Notes: a model not told the origin generated them from the letters alone. 17,920 nt of DNA from Promethearchaeota archaeon (GCA_030605085.1 JAUWBH010000123.1:1-17920), one strand, 5' to 3'. Shown: positions 1 through 7,710, numbered from the stretch's first letter. Numbers and translations: made by a program.

Positions 1-132
1 GAGAAAGGAATTCTACCACAAAAGAGGGAAGCAACGAATATTGCTAAAGAGAGATTAGAACTGGAAAAGGAAAAATTGGAATTAGAAAAGGAAAAGTTAG
101 AAGTAAAGAAAAAAAACAATCAAGAAATATAG
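1..132 (+). CDS. C-terminal end of a charged coiled-coil protein (partial)
   Basis: An open frame enters from the left edge and ends at TAG 130-132, giving the last 43 residues of a protein. The tail is built from a seven-residue unit, LELEKEK, present twice and followed by a decayed third copy (LEVKKKN). At DNA level this is a 21-bp tandem repeat at about 58-105. The heptad with Leu at regular positions predicts a charged, solvent-exposed alpha helix or coiled coil. The frame stops 7 nt before the end of the next, convergent gene. Nothing in the visible part reveals the function of the whole protein. Confidence 0.6.
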   Translation, partial: EKGILPQKREATNIAKERLELEKEKLELEKEKLEVKKKNNQEI

Positions 133-139
133 TGCGCAT

Positions 140-892
140 TCACATTTTATCTGGTTCTAGTATAACTTTGAGAGATTCGTTCGCTTCACAAACTACTTTA
201 AATGCCTCTCCAACCTTACTGAGCGGAAAGTTTTTAGGAAGTTTTCTCTTTTTCTCATAATATCTAAAACTGATTGGGATTAAATTATCATTTCCCTCAT
301 CATTCATTAATTCCATCAATCTTTTATGATATTGATCTACTTTTTTCTCCATCCTTTTAGCTTTGGTCTTACGATATTGCTTATAAGCATCCCCTATTTC
401 TTTCCTTCTTATTGATTGTTGTATAAATTCTGAACTCCATCCTCCCTTTTCATTAAGATAATTAATTTTCTCAAAAATGACCTTAATCCATATACTTAAC
501 TCCTTAAATTTATTATTGACAATAATTCGTGCATTTTCTTCGTTATATCCAATACTTTTTAGGAGCTCACTTAAATGATTTACCAATTTGTTTCTTATTT
601 GAATAGTGTTTTTCTTCTCTAATTTTAGATTTTCAGTATAATCAAGCCAATCGCTATACAATGGAAAACCCTTTCTGTGAAGTATTTCAATAATTCCACA
701 AAAAAGTTTTTTTGGAATGTCACTAATACGAAGGAATTTTTGAGGAGTTAACCATCCAATATTTTCAATTTTAGATTTCGTAGGATGATATGGATAAAGT
801 CTTATTAGGTTAGAAAATTTTGTAAGTGCTTGTTTTATATCAATACTATTATAACTATATGTCAAATTACTTTTATTCTGAGGTACCTTCAT
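140..892 (-). CDS. Hypothetical protein, 250 aa
   Basis: The ORF starts at ATG 892, with a GAGTGA Shine-Dalgarno-like stretch about 8 nt upstream. I do not recognise the family. The protein is basic and mostly helical in appearance, with no clear membrane segment or signal peptide. A strongly basic stretch (KQYRKTKAKRMEKKVDQYHK, about residues 170-190) could contact nucleic acid or form a helix. The N-terminal part has aromatic and proline-containing patches (YPYHPTKSK, GWLTPQKFLRI). The gene converges on the partial coiled-coil gene, and upstream of it lie about 370 bp holding only a gene relic. The ORF length and normal amino-acid composition support a real gene. Confidence 0.6.
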   Translation of the reverse strand: MKVPQNKSNLTYSYNSIDIKQALTKFSNLIRLYPYHPTKSKIENIGWLTPQKFLRISDIPKKLFCGIIEILHRKGFPLYSDWLDYTENLKLEKKNTIQIRNKLVNHLSELLKSIGYNEENARIIVNNKFKELSIWIKVIFEKINYLNEKGGWSSEFIQQSIRRKEIGDAYKQYRKTKAKRMEKKVDQYHKRLMELMNDEGNDNLIPISFRYYEKKRKLPKNFPLSKVGEAFKVVCEANESLKVILEPDKM

Positions 893-1035
893 TTATTAAT
901 TCACTCATTAATATAATTTTCTAGATTATTTTCTTCAAATAAATAGTGGAAGGACTACTAAAAAAGTCTTATTGATCTCCAATAATCCAATTTATTATTC
1001 CCAAAATGTATCATATTTTTCCCATAATTAATTAG

Positions 1036-1198
1036 GAGAGTATCATAAAAAGTTTCTCTCCCACCGTAAAGAGACATCCCCACATGGCTAATCAAAATTA
1101 ATAAGTATAAAGGTAAAAATTATATCCACCTTACCGATAAAGGCATAAAAGTTTACGAAAAATTAATAGAATTAAATAAGATGTTACTGAAAAAATAA
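1036..1198 (+). pseudogene. Frameshifted remnant of a winged-helix regulator
   Basis: Two overlapping plus-strand frames together read like the recognition helix and wing of a winged-helix DNA-binding protein. Frame 1 (1036-1101) gives ESIIKSFSPTVKRHPHM, resembling an HTH recognition helix. Frame 2 (1070-1198) gives NKYKGKNYIHLTDKGIKVYE followed by a helical tail, ending at TAA 1196-1198. The LTDKG motif after a short beta hairpin is typical of the wing of MarR/PadR-like proteins. Neither frame has a usable start codon and each is bounded upstream by a stop (TAG 1033, TAA 1067). The gene is therefore 5'-truncated and carries a one-base frameshift. Family assignment rests on pattern only. Confidence 0.45.
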
Positions 1199-1262
1199 CG
1201 AAGTAAAAACACTTGAAACCAATTTAATCGAAAATTTATTTGTTTATAATTAGTAAATTTAT

Positions 1263-1445
1263 TTATTTAGGTATTTGAAATTCTTTGTATCTGCCTTTTA
1301 TCTCATCAATGTCAAAAGTTATTAAAGCATGACCTCTATGATTTCCTTCAAATATTTTAATAAGTTCTTGATTTTCAAAATTATTTGGCTCAATAATTAC
1401 GTATTCTCGGCACATTAAACACGCTCTAGCTTTAATTGGAAACAC
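1263..1445 (-). CDS. Small Cys2-His2 zinc-binding-type protein, 60 aa
   Basis: This short protein has Cys9-x2-Cys12 and His36-x2-His39 separated by about 23 residues, a pattern that suits one structural zinc site. Short archaeal proteins with a CxxCREYV...NHRGH-like layout are familiar to me, but I cannot name a function. The start is GTG at 1445, with no ATG before the first cysteine. An A/T-rich TATTTATTT stretch about 30 nt upstream could be a TATA box for a leaderless transcript. The gene stands alone between two intergenic regions rich in relics. Ligand spacing and the intact frame support a real gene; role unknown. Confidence 0.55.
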   Translation of the reverse strand: MFPIKARACLMCREYVIIEPNNFENQELIKIFEGNHRGHALITFDIDEIKGRYKEFQIPK

Positions 1446-1624
1446 CTTAAAATTTAATTCGCTGTAAAATACAAATAAATACGGTATATATTAATTTTTA
1501 GTTCGATAAGTTAATTCTTTCAAACCACTAATTTCAACTTTTCTGAATAGTATCCAAATTTTTTTAGAATTTCGTCAGCTATACTTACATATAACGCATT
1601 AAAAATTTAAGCGTATAATTATTT

Positions 1625-1668
1625 CTAGTATTCTAAATAATCTTATTGCATTTCAAACGCGTAAAAAG
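1625..1668 (-). repeat. Diverged copy of the zinc-ribbon gene 3' end
   Basis: This segment aligns with 1878-1920, the last codons of the zinc-ribbon gene including its CxxCNK region and stop, at roughly 31 of 43 positions with one gap. The best core reads CTTATTGCATTTCAAAC here against CTTATTACATTTTAAAC there. The gap breaks the reading frame, so the copy is non-coding. It suggests that a second copy of the gene once lay beside the present one. Confidence 0.4.
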
Positions 1669-1671
1669 AAA

Positions 1672-1774
1672 GTAGACTTTTAAATTAAGGCAAAATGTAA
1701 AAATAAGGGTGAGTTAAACTCAAAGAGTTTAATAAAGGGTGAAATCCAATGAATGCCTTATTATTGAAGTCTAC
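1672..1774. repeat. Nested inverted repeat, about 103 bp
   Basis: The outer arms are 1672-1692 and 1754-1774 (GTAGACTT...AAGGCA against the reverse complement), matching at 17 of 21 positions. Inside lies a perfect 8-bp hairpin, 1714-1721 with 1725-1732 (TTAAACTC, loop AAA, GAGTTTAA). The hairpin is flanked by near-identical ATAAGGGTGA / ATAAAGGGTGA direct repeats. The whole could fold as one long stem-loop RNA or be a small MITE-like element. No TATA box was clearly assignable to it. Confidence 0.45.
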
Positions 1775-1877
1775 CCATAATTATTTAGAAATGGTGATAT
1801 ATAAATGCATTGGAAGAAACAAGAATAATTTCGTAAAAAGATGATATTAATACACTCAAGTTAACGAAATTATAGTA

Positions 1878-2349
1878 CTATTTTCGAATAACCTTATTAC
1901 ATTTTAAACACTTTAAAAACTCGCTCGTTGTAAAATCCGATGTTCCTCTATATATAGCTCTTATCTGTTTATATGTTAATCGTGCTTTATTATATCTGCA
2001 ATTAAGACACTTAAAATTTGACACATCGCTTTTCAAATCCTCATCTTTCCACACAAAAGGGTTTAATTCGTCTATTTTAGCCAATATCTCTTGTTGGGTA
2101 AGTTTATGGTGTTGTTTTTCTTTCAAAGAACAGGGTTTAAAAAGACCACACACTACGCATGTTAATCCCCCTTTTTGAATCGAATAACTCATCAAATTGT
2201 TACATTCTTCGCAAAACGCGATGTTTTTTTTCGGTTACTGTCTTAGGTTTGAAGTGTTTCGCTTGAGTGTGTTGTTTTAATGCATCCCACGACTCGAATT
2301 TTTTGTTACAATATTGACAAGCAAAAAGATTATTAACTAATTTTGACAT
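1878..2349 (-). pseudogene. C2H2 zinc-finger plus zinc-ribbon protein, frameshifted
   Basis: The 5' part starts at ATG 2349, with AGGA 7 nt upstream, and encodes a classical C2H2 finger: Cys11-x2-Cys14-x12-His27-x4-His32. It runs to TAA 2200-2202 in the native frame. The downstream frame (1878 to about 2227) carries FCEECNNL, then CVVC, CLNC and CLKC pairs, giving two probable four-Cys zinc ribbons. The two frames join at a run of eight A on the coding strand (T8 at 2224-2231 on the plus strand). Removing one A restores a single protein of about 156 aa (EKNIAFCEEC at the junction). The break is either a real +1 frameshift mutation, a homopolymer sequencing error, or programmed slippage. A TTG/ATG restart at 2195/2192 could make the ribbon part alone. 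A nucleic-acid-binding role is likely from the finger types. Confidence 0.6.
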
Positions 2350-2583
2350 ATTAAATTCCTATTTATTGAAGCAAATTTTTTAATTAAGGAAATTATAAAA
2401 TCTCTTAACTTTTCTGAAAAAATGACACTTTTTCCACTTAACAAATAAGATTTTTCAAAATATAAACCTATTTTTTTTGTTATTTGGAATTTTTTTCTGT
2501 TTTTCCTTTCAAAATTACCAATATTCAATTACCTAATTTTTCGTTAATTTATTGAACTACTCTGTATTATTTACAAAATAAGG

Positions 2584-2611
2584 CTAAAGAAAGGTTCAAT
2601 AATTTCTTTAG
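2584..2611. repeat. Perfect 9-bp hairpin
   Basis: CTAAAGAAA at 2584-2592 pairs with TTTCTTTAG at 2603-2611 around a 10-nt loop. It lies between two divergent transcription units, so it may be an operator or a chance AT-rich palindrome. Confidence 0.35.
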
Positions 2612-2738
2612 AAATATTAAACTAAAATTTATTCGTTGGTTTTAAAGAAATAACTAAATACGGAATCAATTTCCTATCAGTTCTATTTAATTTCAACCTT
2701 AGTTACCTTTTTAAAATACTTTTTTGTAAAAATAAAAA

Positions 2739-2746
2739 TTTAAATA
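2739..2746 (+). promoter_or_regulatory. Archaeal TATA box (TTTAAATA)
   Basis: TTTAAATA ends 24 nt before position 2771, where the reading frame of the downstream relic has ATA AAA TTA in place of a start codon. The same spacing to the first codon occurs at the leaderless genes in this window. The promoter therefore fits an ancestral leaderless ATG at 2771. Confidence 0.45.
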
Positions 2747-2770
2747 GAAAATCTTTTTTGAAGGTGTAAG

Positions 2771-3677
2771 ATAAAATTACAATTTAATCCAAATTTGTAT
2801 AAAATGTTCTACGAAAAATTGGAAGAATTAGAAAAAAACTCAGAGTTAAAATTTAAGATGTATATTGATTTTGACCGTACTAACCGTATTTTTCATCATA
2901 ATTTTTACTTTATTGAGTATAAATTTGTCTTAAAAATTGCATTAACACCATCTTTAAATTACGATGATACTGTTTACGATAACGATATAAAGGAGATAAT
3001 GGACGAAGATCGTGTAGATCTAAAATTGGAAAAGTTTAATCTTGCAAATTACATATATTTACTTCATTACGGTTAAAATCTTTATTAAATTCCTATAAAC
3101 GAAGAATTTTAAGAATTATTAGAAAATGTGTACTATGTGATTGAATCTGATTTTCAAAAGAGATCTAGAGAACATTTTGAGTTTTCAGAAAATTTTATAA
3201 ATAGAATGGTTCAATTACATGAATATTTTAATTTTTCACCTCATGGAGATTGGTGGAGAAAGTTTCATGGCTTCTTTAAATTATTCTTAAATATTCATTG
3301 AATTCAAAAATATATCAGAGATAACGCTTAATAAAGAATTTTAATCAAGATAAATATTGTTTAAAGAAGTTATTAAGAACACAGACATTAGCATAGAAAA
3401 AACTAATGAGCAATTAGAAATAAAAGATATAATAAAGCCAATCGAAACTTTTTTTAAAGATAATCGTAACAAAAACTGTCTGTCTCTCCAAATAGGTTAT
3501 AAATATGAATGGTTTTTCTATAAAGAGCTTGCCTTTCCAATGTATTCACATATGCTAATTTTTAAAGAATTTTTAGAAATTATTTCTAGATTTCAAGAAA
3601 ATGCATACTTTATACTTTTGTATAAAGTACAAAAACCCATAAATTACATCAACAGGATTCCAAAATTATTAAAATGA
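2771..3677 (+). pseudogene. Degraded gene with several in-frame stops
   Basis: From 2771 the frame reads a normal-looking acidic protein (KLQFNPNLYKMFYEKLEELE...), but the expected first codon is ATA; internal ATG 2804 remains. The frame hits TAA at 3074, 3086 and 3110 within 40 nt, then stays open for about 60 codons (containing SPHGDWWRKFHGFFKLF) to TGA 3299. A different frame then continues from 3300, interrupted by TAA codons near 3342 and 3351, and opens again from 3354 to TGA 3675-3677 (106 codons from TTG 3357). Each piece has the composition of real protein but none has a good start and Shine-Dalgarno site. I read it as one gene of about 300 codons lost to stops and at least one frameshift. 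I do not recognise the family. The alternative is two short independent genes. Confidence 0.5.
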
Positions 3678-3941
3678 TTAAATAATTCTACTGGAGATTT
3701 CTAAATTGTTAATTTTAATATTTATTTTATTACTATTTTCAATATTCTTAGCGTTTATCAAATCGTTCTCGTAATCGTAATATTCGTATTCTTGTTCAAA
3801 TTGTAGTTCTCTTATTTCGTTGTTTTCTACACCTTTCGTATATTTAACTTCACAATCCTTCAAACCTTTCGTTTCCTCGTTACTTCTATATAAATTTTCT
3901 TCGAAAAGAGAAGATAAAAACGAATACGCTGAAAAACACAA
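3678..3941 (-). CDS. Doubtful small ORF with hydrophobic N-terminus
   Basis: The frame is open from 3989 down to 3678, with TTG 3941 as the only common start, and it lacks a Shine-Dalgarno site. Reading from upstream of the TTG, residues SNIFFITLCFSAYSFLSSLF form one hydrophobic segment that would be a single membrane helix. It is followed by an acidic, low-complexity tail (EQEYEYYDYENDL). If the TTG is used the helix is cut. The ORF abuts the convergent relic end to end. It may be a non-ATG small membrane protein or the remnant of a longer gene; no function can be given. Confidence 0.25.
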   Translation of the reverse strand: MCFSAYSFLSSLFEENLYRSNEETKGLKDCEVKYTKGVENNEIRELQFEQEYEYYDYENDLINAKNIENSNKINIKINNLEISSRII

Positions 3942-4018
3942 TGTGATAAAGAAAATGTTGCTATATACTACCGATTCGGAAGATATTAGTTAAAAAATAT
4001 TAACTAATTATAAGAAAA

Positions 4019-5512
4019 TTATAAGAAAATTTTAAATCTTTTTTGGATAAATGTTTGGAGTTTCTTATAAGTCTTATCATCTATTAAAGCACGATCTATT
4101 ATTTTAAGAAAATATTTTTTCCGTTCTTTTTCTAATTTGCTTTCCTCTACTGCCTTCAATTCATTTTTGTTTAAAAATACAATATTCTTTTTCTTTTTTA
4201 AAGCACTATCAATTTGAAGAAAAAATAAAAGAGATATTCTAGCACACTGTAAAATTCCTTTAGAAAGTTTATCTAATTCTTCATGACTCTTTTTTTCTAT
4301 TAAACCATGACTATAATTACTCCTAACACGATAGCCTTTTACGAGTATATCGTTTATTATCAAAGGATTAAACCCAAATATGTTAAATACTTTCGATATT
4401 CTCTGACATAATTTTCGCTGTAGTTCTCCTGGATTTGCTGAAAACAAAGCTTCAAGACAAGAAATTCCATATGAAATCTGACTCTCTTTTGATTCGATAT
4501 TTAAAAAAGCATTTTGGTATCTGCTTAAAGCAATATTAATATAGGTTTTATCAGTGGAAAATATTATTTCCTTTATTTTTGGTTTTCTAAATATTGAAAT
4601 TATTTTAATCAACTTAGGTATTTCTTCTTTAGAAATAGCATATATGTGTTGACTCTTGATTTGTAGGAATTTATTTATATGTGTTATCTGTCCTTGAGTG
4701 AAATCCACAAGACATTGTCCGTAACCATGTCCCGACACAATACTAATGGTTCTACCCATTATACTTGAGGGGATCTTACATTTTCGTGAAAAAACTGAGC
4801 CAAGTTTAAAAAATAAGAAAGAATATATTAAAATCCTAATTTCTTTTAATATTTTACCTTGTAGTTCAAGTGGATTGTAGGGTTCATTTGTTAAAGGATA
4901 TTTCCATCCTAAAATTGTATAACAAATATTATTTGATTGGAATACAGAAAATTCATTTTGAAGTAATTGAGGCGAATCATATTCAAAATCTGAAGATTTT
5001 ATACGCCTAATTTTTAAATCTTCTGAAATTTGTAGTTCTCCTTCATTAACCCAAATTCCTTCAATAAAGATTTTAATATAGATAGATGTAGAATTAGGAT
5101 CATCTAACCATTTTATTAAATTATTAATCTCACGTTTTAATTTACTTTCCTCTGAGAATTTATCATTTTTGAAAATTATATGCTTTGTAAAATTCTTAAG
5201 TAAATTTTTTGTCTGTATATCCTCTAATAAATAAATTTCCTTCAATATTTTTAAGATTTCTTCATACTCTAAAAGCTTTTGGCAAAAATCTTTATAAAAC
5301 GCAGGGAATTCAATTAAAAAATCCATTTCTTTTTTTTCTATTTCCTTAATATTACCTAAGAAATATTCAATCTTTCCATTTTGAAAACGCAAGTTCGATA
5401 AATCAGGAACATATACTTTACGAGTGTCTTTAATTATAATATCTAACTGATTTAAAATTTTCTTTGAAAATTCTTGAAGCTTTGATTGTAATTCAATTTT
5501 ATTTTGCGACAT
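4019..5512 (-). CDS. HEPN (Apea-like) domain protein, 497 aa
   Basis: The C-terminal third resembles an Apea-like HEPN domain: a helix with ISYGISCLEALFS (about 346-358), then ELQRKLCQRISKVF (363-376), then Arg397-x4-His402 in the sequence RSNYSHG. HEPN domains carry an Rx4-6H motif that is catalytic in many toxin and defence ribonucleases. The N-terminal 340 residues are unrecognised; the region before residue 100 looks helical and the middle contains ILIYSFLFFKLGSVF (226-240), probably buried rather than a membrane helix. A TATA box ends 23 nt upstream of ATG 5512 and no Shine-Dalgarno site is present, so the mRNA is probably leaderless. A second Rx4H protein lies 530 bp upstream on the same strand. 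An RNase or abortive-infection role is inferred, not shown. Confidence 0.6.
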   Translation of the reverse strand: MSQNKIELQSKLQEFSKKILNQLDIIIKDTRKVYVPDLSNLRFQNGKIEYFLGNIKEIEKKEMDFLIEFPAFYKDFCQKLLEYEEILKILKEIYLLEDIQTKNLLKNFTKHIIFKNDKFSEESKLKREINNLIKWLDDPNSTSIYIKIFIEGIWVNEGELQISEDLKIRRIKSSDFEYDSPQLLQNEFSVFQSNNICYTILGWKYPLTNEPYNPLELQGKILKEIRILIYSFLFFKLGSVFSRKCKIPSSIMGRTISIVSGHGYGQCLVDFTQGQITHINKFLQIKSQHIYAISKEEIPKLIKIISIFRKPKIKEIIFSTDKTYINIALSRYQNAFLNIESKESQISYGISCLEALFSANPGELQRKLCQRISKVFNIFGFNPLIINDILVKGYRVRSNYSHGLIEKKSHEELDKLSKGILQCARISLLFFLQIDSALKKKKNIVFLNKNELKAVEESKLEKERKKYFLKIIDRALIDDKTYKKLQTFIQKRFKIFL

Positions 5513-5535
5513 TTTAATTTATAATTCTATTTAAG

Positions 5536-5543
5536 TATTTAAT
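5536..5543 (-). promoter_or_regulatory. TATA box for leaderless HEPN gene
   Basis: ATTAAATA on the minus strand is centred about 27 nt upstream of ATG 5512. This is the distance expected if transcription starts at the start codon itself. Confidence 0.5.
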
Positions 5544-5637
5544 ACCTTGAATGAATTTTCTACTTTATTGTTAAAGGGATAATAGAATTAGTGATTATTT
5601 AATCCACAAAACCCACAAGCCATCGGGAGGGGGCACC

Positions 5638-5751
5638 ATGAGGGAGAAAATAGAAAGAAAATAATAAGAAAAAAAAATAAAAAACAAAAACACACGAGAA
5701 ATCCAGGAACTCATCTCCCAGCGGGAATATACATTAGAAGAAATGAGGTAA
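5638..5751 (+). pseudogene. Interrupted small ORF upstream of the HTH gene
   Basis: ATG 5638 follows a strong GGGAGGGGG stretch and reads MREKIERK before a double stop TAA TAA at 5662-5667. The same frame then reopens (KNKNTREIQELISQREYTLE) and ends at TAA 5749-5751, one base before the next ATG. The strong ribosome-binding-type sequence and unbroken frame suggest one short gene with a stop inserted in an A-rich stretch, or a short leader peptide followed by a separate start. The tail looks like a helical segment that could belong with the HTH protein that follows. Base composition is richer in G+C than the flanking genes. Confidence 0.35.
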
Positions 5752-5958
5752 ATGATTACAAGCCTGCACGAGCTCGCTGAAGCAAACGCATTAGCAAAAG
5801 AACGGGAAACAATCATCAAGTTGTTAGAAAAACATACTTCCCTTTCACTCCGTCAGATTCAAGAAGAGACCAATTTAACCGAAGGTGTGGTCTTCAAAAT
5901 TATATCCGATATGAATGCGTTTAAAATTACTACTGCGGGGAGATTTACATTACGATAA
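5752..5958 (+). CDS. Small helix-turn-helix DNA-binding protein, 68 aa
   Basis: The protein has an N-terminal helix (LHELAEANALAKERETIIKL), then an HTH-like segment in which helix SLRQIQEETN is followed by a turn and helix TEGVVFKIISDM, and a short beta wing (AFKITTAGRFTLR). This is the layout of a minimal winged-helix transcription factor. ATG 5752 directly follows the TAA of the upstream short ORF, with GAGGT just before it, so translation may be coupled. It is the only clearly intact gene on the plus strand and sits between two HEPN genes on the other strand. Its DNA is visibly more G+C-rich (about 40%) and uses CTC, CGA and ACC-type codons rare in its neighbours, suggesting separate origin. 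Regulation of the flanking HEPN genes is possible but unproven. Confidence 0.65.
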   Translation: MITSLHELAEANALAKERETIIKLLEKHTSLSLRQIQEETNLTEGVVFKIISDMNAFKITTAGRFTLR

Positions 5959-5994
5959 CCAATCAGCAGATTATTGACAGGTATTTACAACGGA

Positions 5995-6037
5995 CAAGAA
6001 TTTACAATTCATTTGGATATTTCAAGAATTTACAATT
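5995..6037 (+). repeat. 15-bp direct repeat, two copies
   Basis: CAAGAATTTACAATT occurs at 5995-6009 and 6023-6037, a 28-bp period. The second copy lies just past the 3' end of the 547-aa HEPN gene. It could be a duplication at a junction or a pair of regulator sites. Confidence 0.5.
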
Positions 6038-6041
6038 GATT

Positions 6042-7685
6042 TTAGGATTCAATCTTTTTAATATCAAAAAATAAAGTAGAAAATTTAAATTTCCTTTCCT
6101 TTAAAATCTCTTGCATTGTTTTATTAAAAATTTCTTTTCTCTCTTGATTATCTCCACTAAACTCGATATGAGACAATCTTTCTCTTAATTCCGTATTTAA
6201 ATAATCAATGTATTCATTTGTTATTAATGGGTATTCAAATTGACTATAAAATCTAAATTCTAAAATAAAACTATTTTTATGCTGTGAACTAAAGTAAATA
6301 TCCTTTAACTCTTTCCAATCATTAATATTTGTAAAATTACCATAGAATTCTCCAGAGAATTCATTAATAAACTTTATTTTCACATTTTTTTGTTTATTTA
6401 CTGAGAATATAATCCCCTCAATTTCATTTTCATAAAGAGAACTATTTATTAAAGGCAACAGAGAGCGTTCTATATATTTTATAATTGAACCATATCTTTT
6501 TTTTCTTGTATAGTGATCTTTTGCATTGAGAATCTCGTTCATAATATCTTCACTTCTATATATTTTTGAGACAAACGGTTCTTCTTTCCATTCATATAAA
6601 TTATCAGAATTATGAAAATTTATTATTTTTAAATGATCAGGGATTAACTTGAATAATCTTAAAAGTAATTCTTCAATGAATCTCTCAAACTCATAGGTTT
6701 TATCAATCAAATCTTGAAAATCAAATTTAGAAAGACCTTGTTTTTTTTTAATATACTCTAATAAATCGTTAACATGAGTTCCATGATGATACATCTTATC
6801 TCGGAATTTTTTAATCAATAACACTAAATCTTCTGTCTTTTTTAATTTCTTGTTGTAAAGATCAAAAAGCATTAGTTTAACCTTATTCAATACTGGAATC
6901 CAATTGTGAACTTTAAGCAATCTTTTATTTATATCCTTTACTGAAATACCTGGAAATTCAATATCTTCTTTTTTCAATTTTAGTTTTTCAATTTTTAAAA
7001 CATCATTTAGATGTCCGAGTTTCTTTTTATTTAAAATTGTTTTTAATCCTCTTTCCTTACAATAAATCGCTGTTAAATGCTCTAATGTGTTCCATAGGAT
7101 CATTAGTTTTATTTCTAGTGTAGATGTTTTTAATTTACTATATAAAAATTCTCCAATAATTCCATAATAAGAATCATTTATTCCTTGACATGATAGTGTA
7201 TTATTGAAGTATTCTTCAAATATCTCAAAAGGTGTGAAAATAACTAGATTTCTTGAATCAAATCCTTTTTCATTATTTAAAGAATGAGAAATTATCCTCC
7301 AAAATTTAAAAAAGTTTTGGGTTTTTTTGAAAACGAAGATTCGATTAATTTTAAAGATAAAGCTACATAAAAACGATAATATACTTAATATTGGTCTTAT
7401 AGTCTCATAAATCTTATTAGTTATTTGATTAGGTTCAGTAGGAACATCTAAATTGTTTTCAAAAACGATATAAGCATCATCTCCCTTTCTTTTAAATAAA
7501 TTATAATTTATTGGAGGGATCCTGACCTTTTTTTCCTCTCTTGATAATCTTAAATGTTTTTCCAAGTGAGAAGCATATCCTTGAGGATATAAATAAAATT
7601 GTTGAGATTTATAGTTAATTTTCATAGAACATGGAATATGCAGACCAAATATTTCACTAATAACTATTATGTGTCCTTCTACCAT
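6042..7685 (-). CDS. Large Rx4H (HEPN-like) protein, 547 aa
   Basis: The central region shows the HEPN layout: helix LMILWNTLEHLTAIYC (194-209), a linker rich in Lys, then Arg295-x4-His300 in FRDKMYHHG, followed by a long helix (FERFIEELLLRLFKL, about 333-347). Rx4H is the signature of HEPN ribonucleases, here with a second His at 301. The N-terminal 190 residues and the C-terminal 180 (with likely beta strands, e.g. IEGIIFSVNKQKNVKIKF) are unrecognised. ATG 7685 has a TTTATAAA box ending about 25 nt upstream and no Shine-Dalgarno site, so it is probably leaderless like the 497-aa HEPN gene. The two proteins share this domain type but little obvious sequence, so they are not recent duplicates. 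A defence or toxin role is inferred from the domain only. Confidence 0.5.
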   Translation of the reverse strand: MVEGHIIVISEIFGLHIPCSMKINYKSQQFYLYPQGYASHLEKHLRLSREEKKVRIPPINYNLFKRKGDDAYIVFENNLDVPTEPNQITNKIYETIRPILSILSFLCSFIFKINRIFVFKKTQNFFKFWRIISHSLNNEKGFDSRNLVIFTPFEIFEEYFNNTLSCQGINDSYYGIIGEFLYSKLKTSTLEIKLMILWNTLEHLTAIYCKERGLKTILNKKKLGHLNDVLKIEKLKLKKEDIEFPGISVKDINKRLLKVHNWIPVLNKVKLMLFDLYNKKLKKTEDLVLLIKKFRDKMYHHGTHVNDLLEYIKKKQGLSKFDFQDLIDKTYEFERFIEELLLRLFKLIPDHLKIINFHNSDNLYEWKEEPFVSKIYRSEDIMNEILNAKDHYTRKKRYGSIIKYIERSLLPLINSSLYENEIEGIIFSVNKQKNVKIKFINEFSGEFYGNFTNINDWKELKDIYFSSQHKNSFILEFRFYSQFEYPLITNEYIDYLNTELRERLSHIEFSGDNQERKEIFNKTMQEILKERKFKFSTLFFDIKKIES

Positions 7686-7710
7686 TAGATTTCTATTCGT
7701 CTCTTAAAAT

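Larger units (their letters stand above)
1446..1877. other. Intergenic region with repeats and a decayed gene end
   Basis: No convincing gene was found in these 432 bases. It contains a diverged second copy of the 3' end of the neighbouring zinc-ribbon gene (1625-1668) and a nested inverted repeat (1672-1774). A 31-codon plus-strand ORF (ATG 1749 to TGA 1844) follows an AGGGTGAAA stretch, but its start lies beside the right arm of the inverted repeat and the product resembles nothing I know. I leave it uncalled. Confidence 0.5.
2529..2770. other. AT-rich intergenic region with hairpin and TATA box
   Basis: No gene is seen. It separates the minus-strand zinc-finger gene from a plus-strand relic and holds a 9-bp hairpin (2584-2611) and a TATA box (2739-2746), listed separately. 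Confidence 0.5.

Noticed and set aside
2337..2528. 63-codon minus-strand ORF upstream of the zinc-finger gene
   Set aside because: It starts at TTG, is low-complexity AT-rich sequence, and the zinc-finger ATG inside its end has its own AGGA site. I judge it to be chance open frame in the leader region.
5595..5819. 74-codon minus-strand ORF with hydrophobic stretches
   Set aside because: It is antisense to the HTH gene and its upstream ORF, with no start signal.
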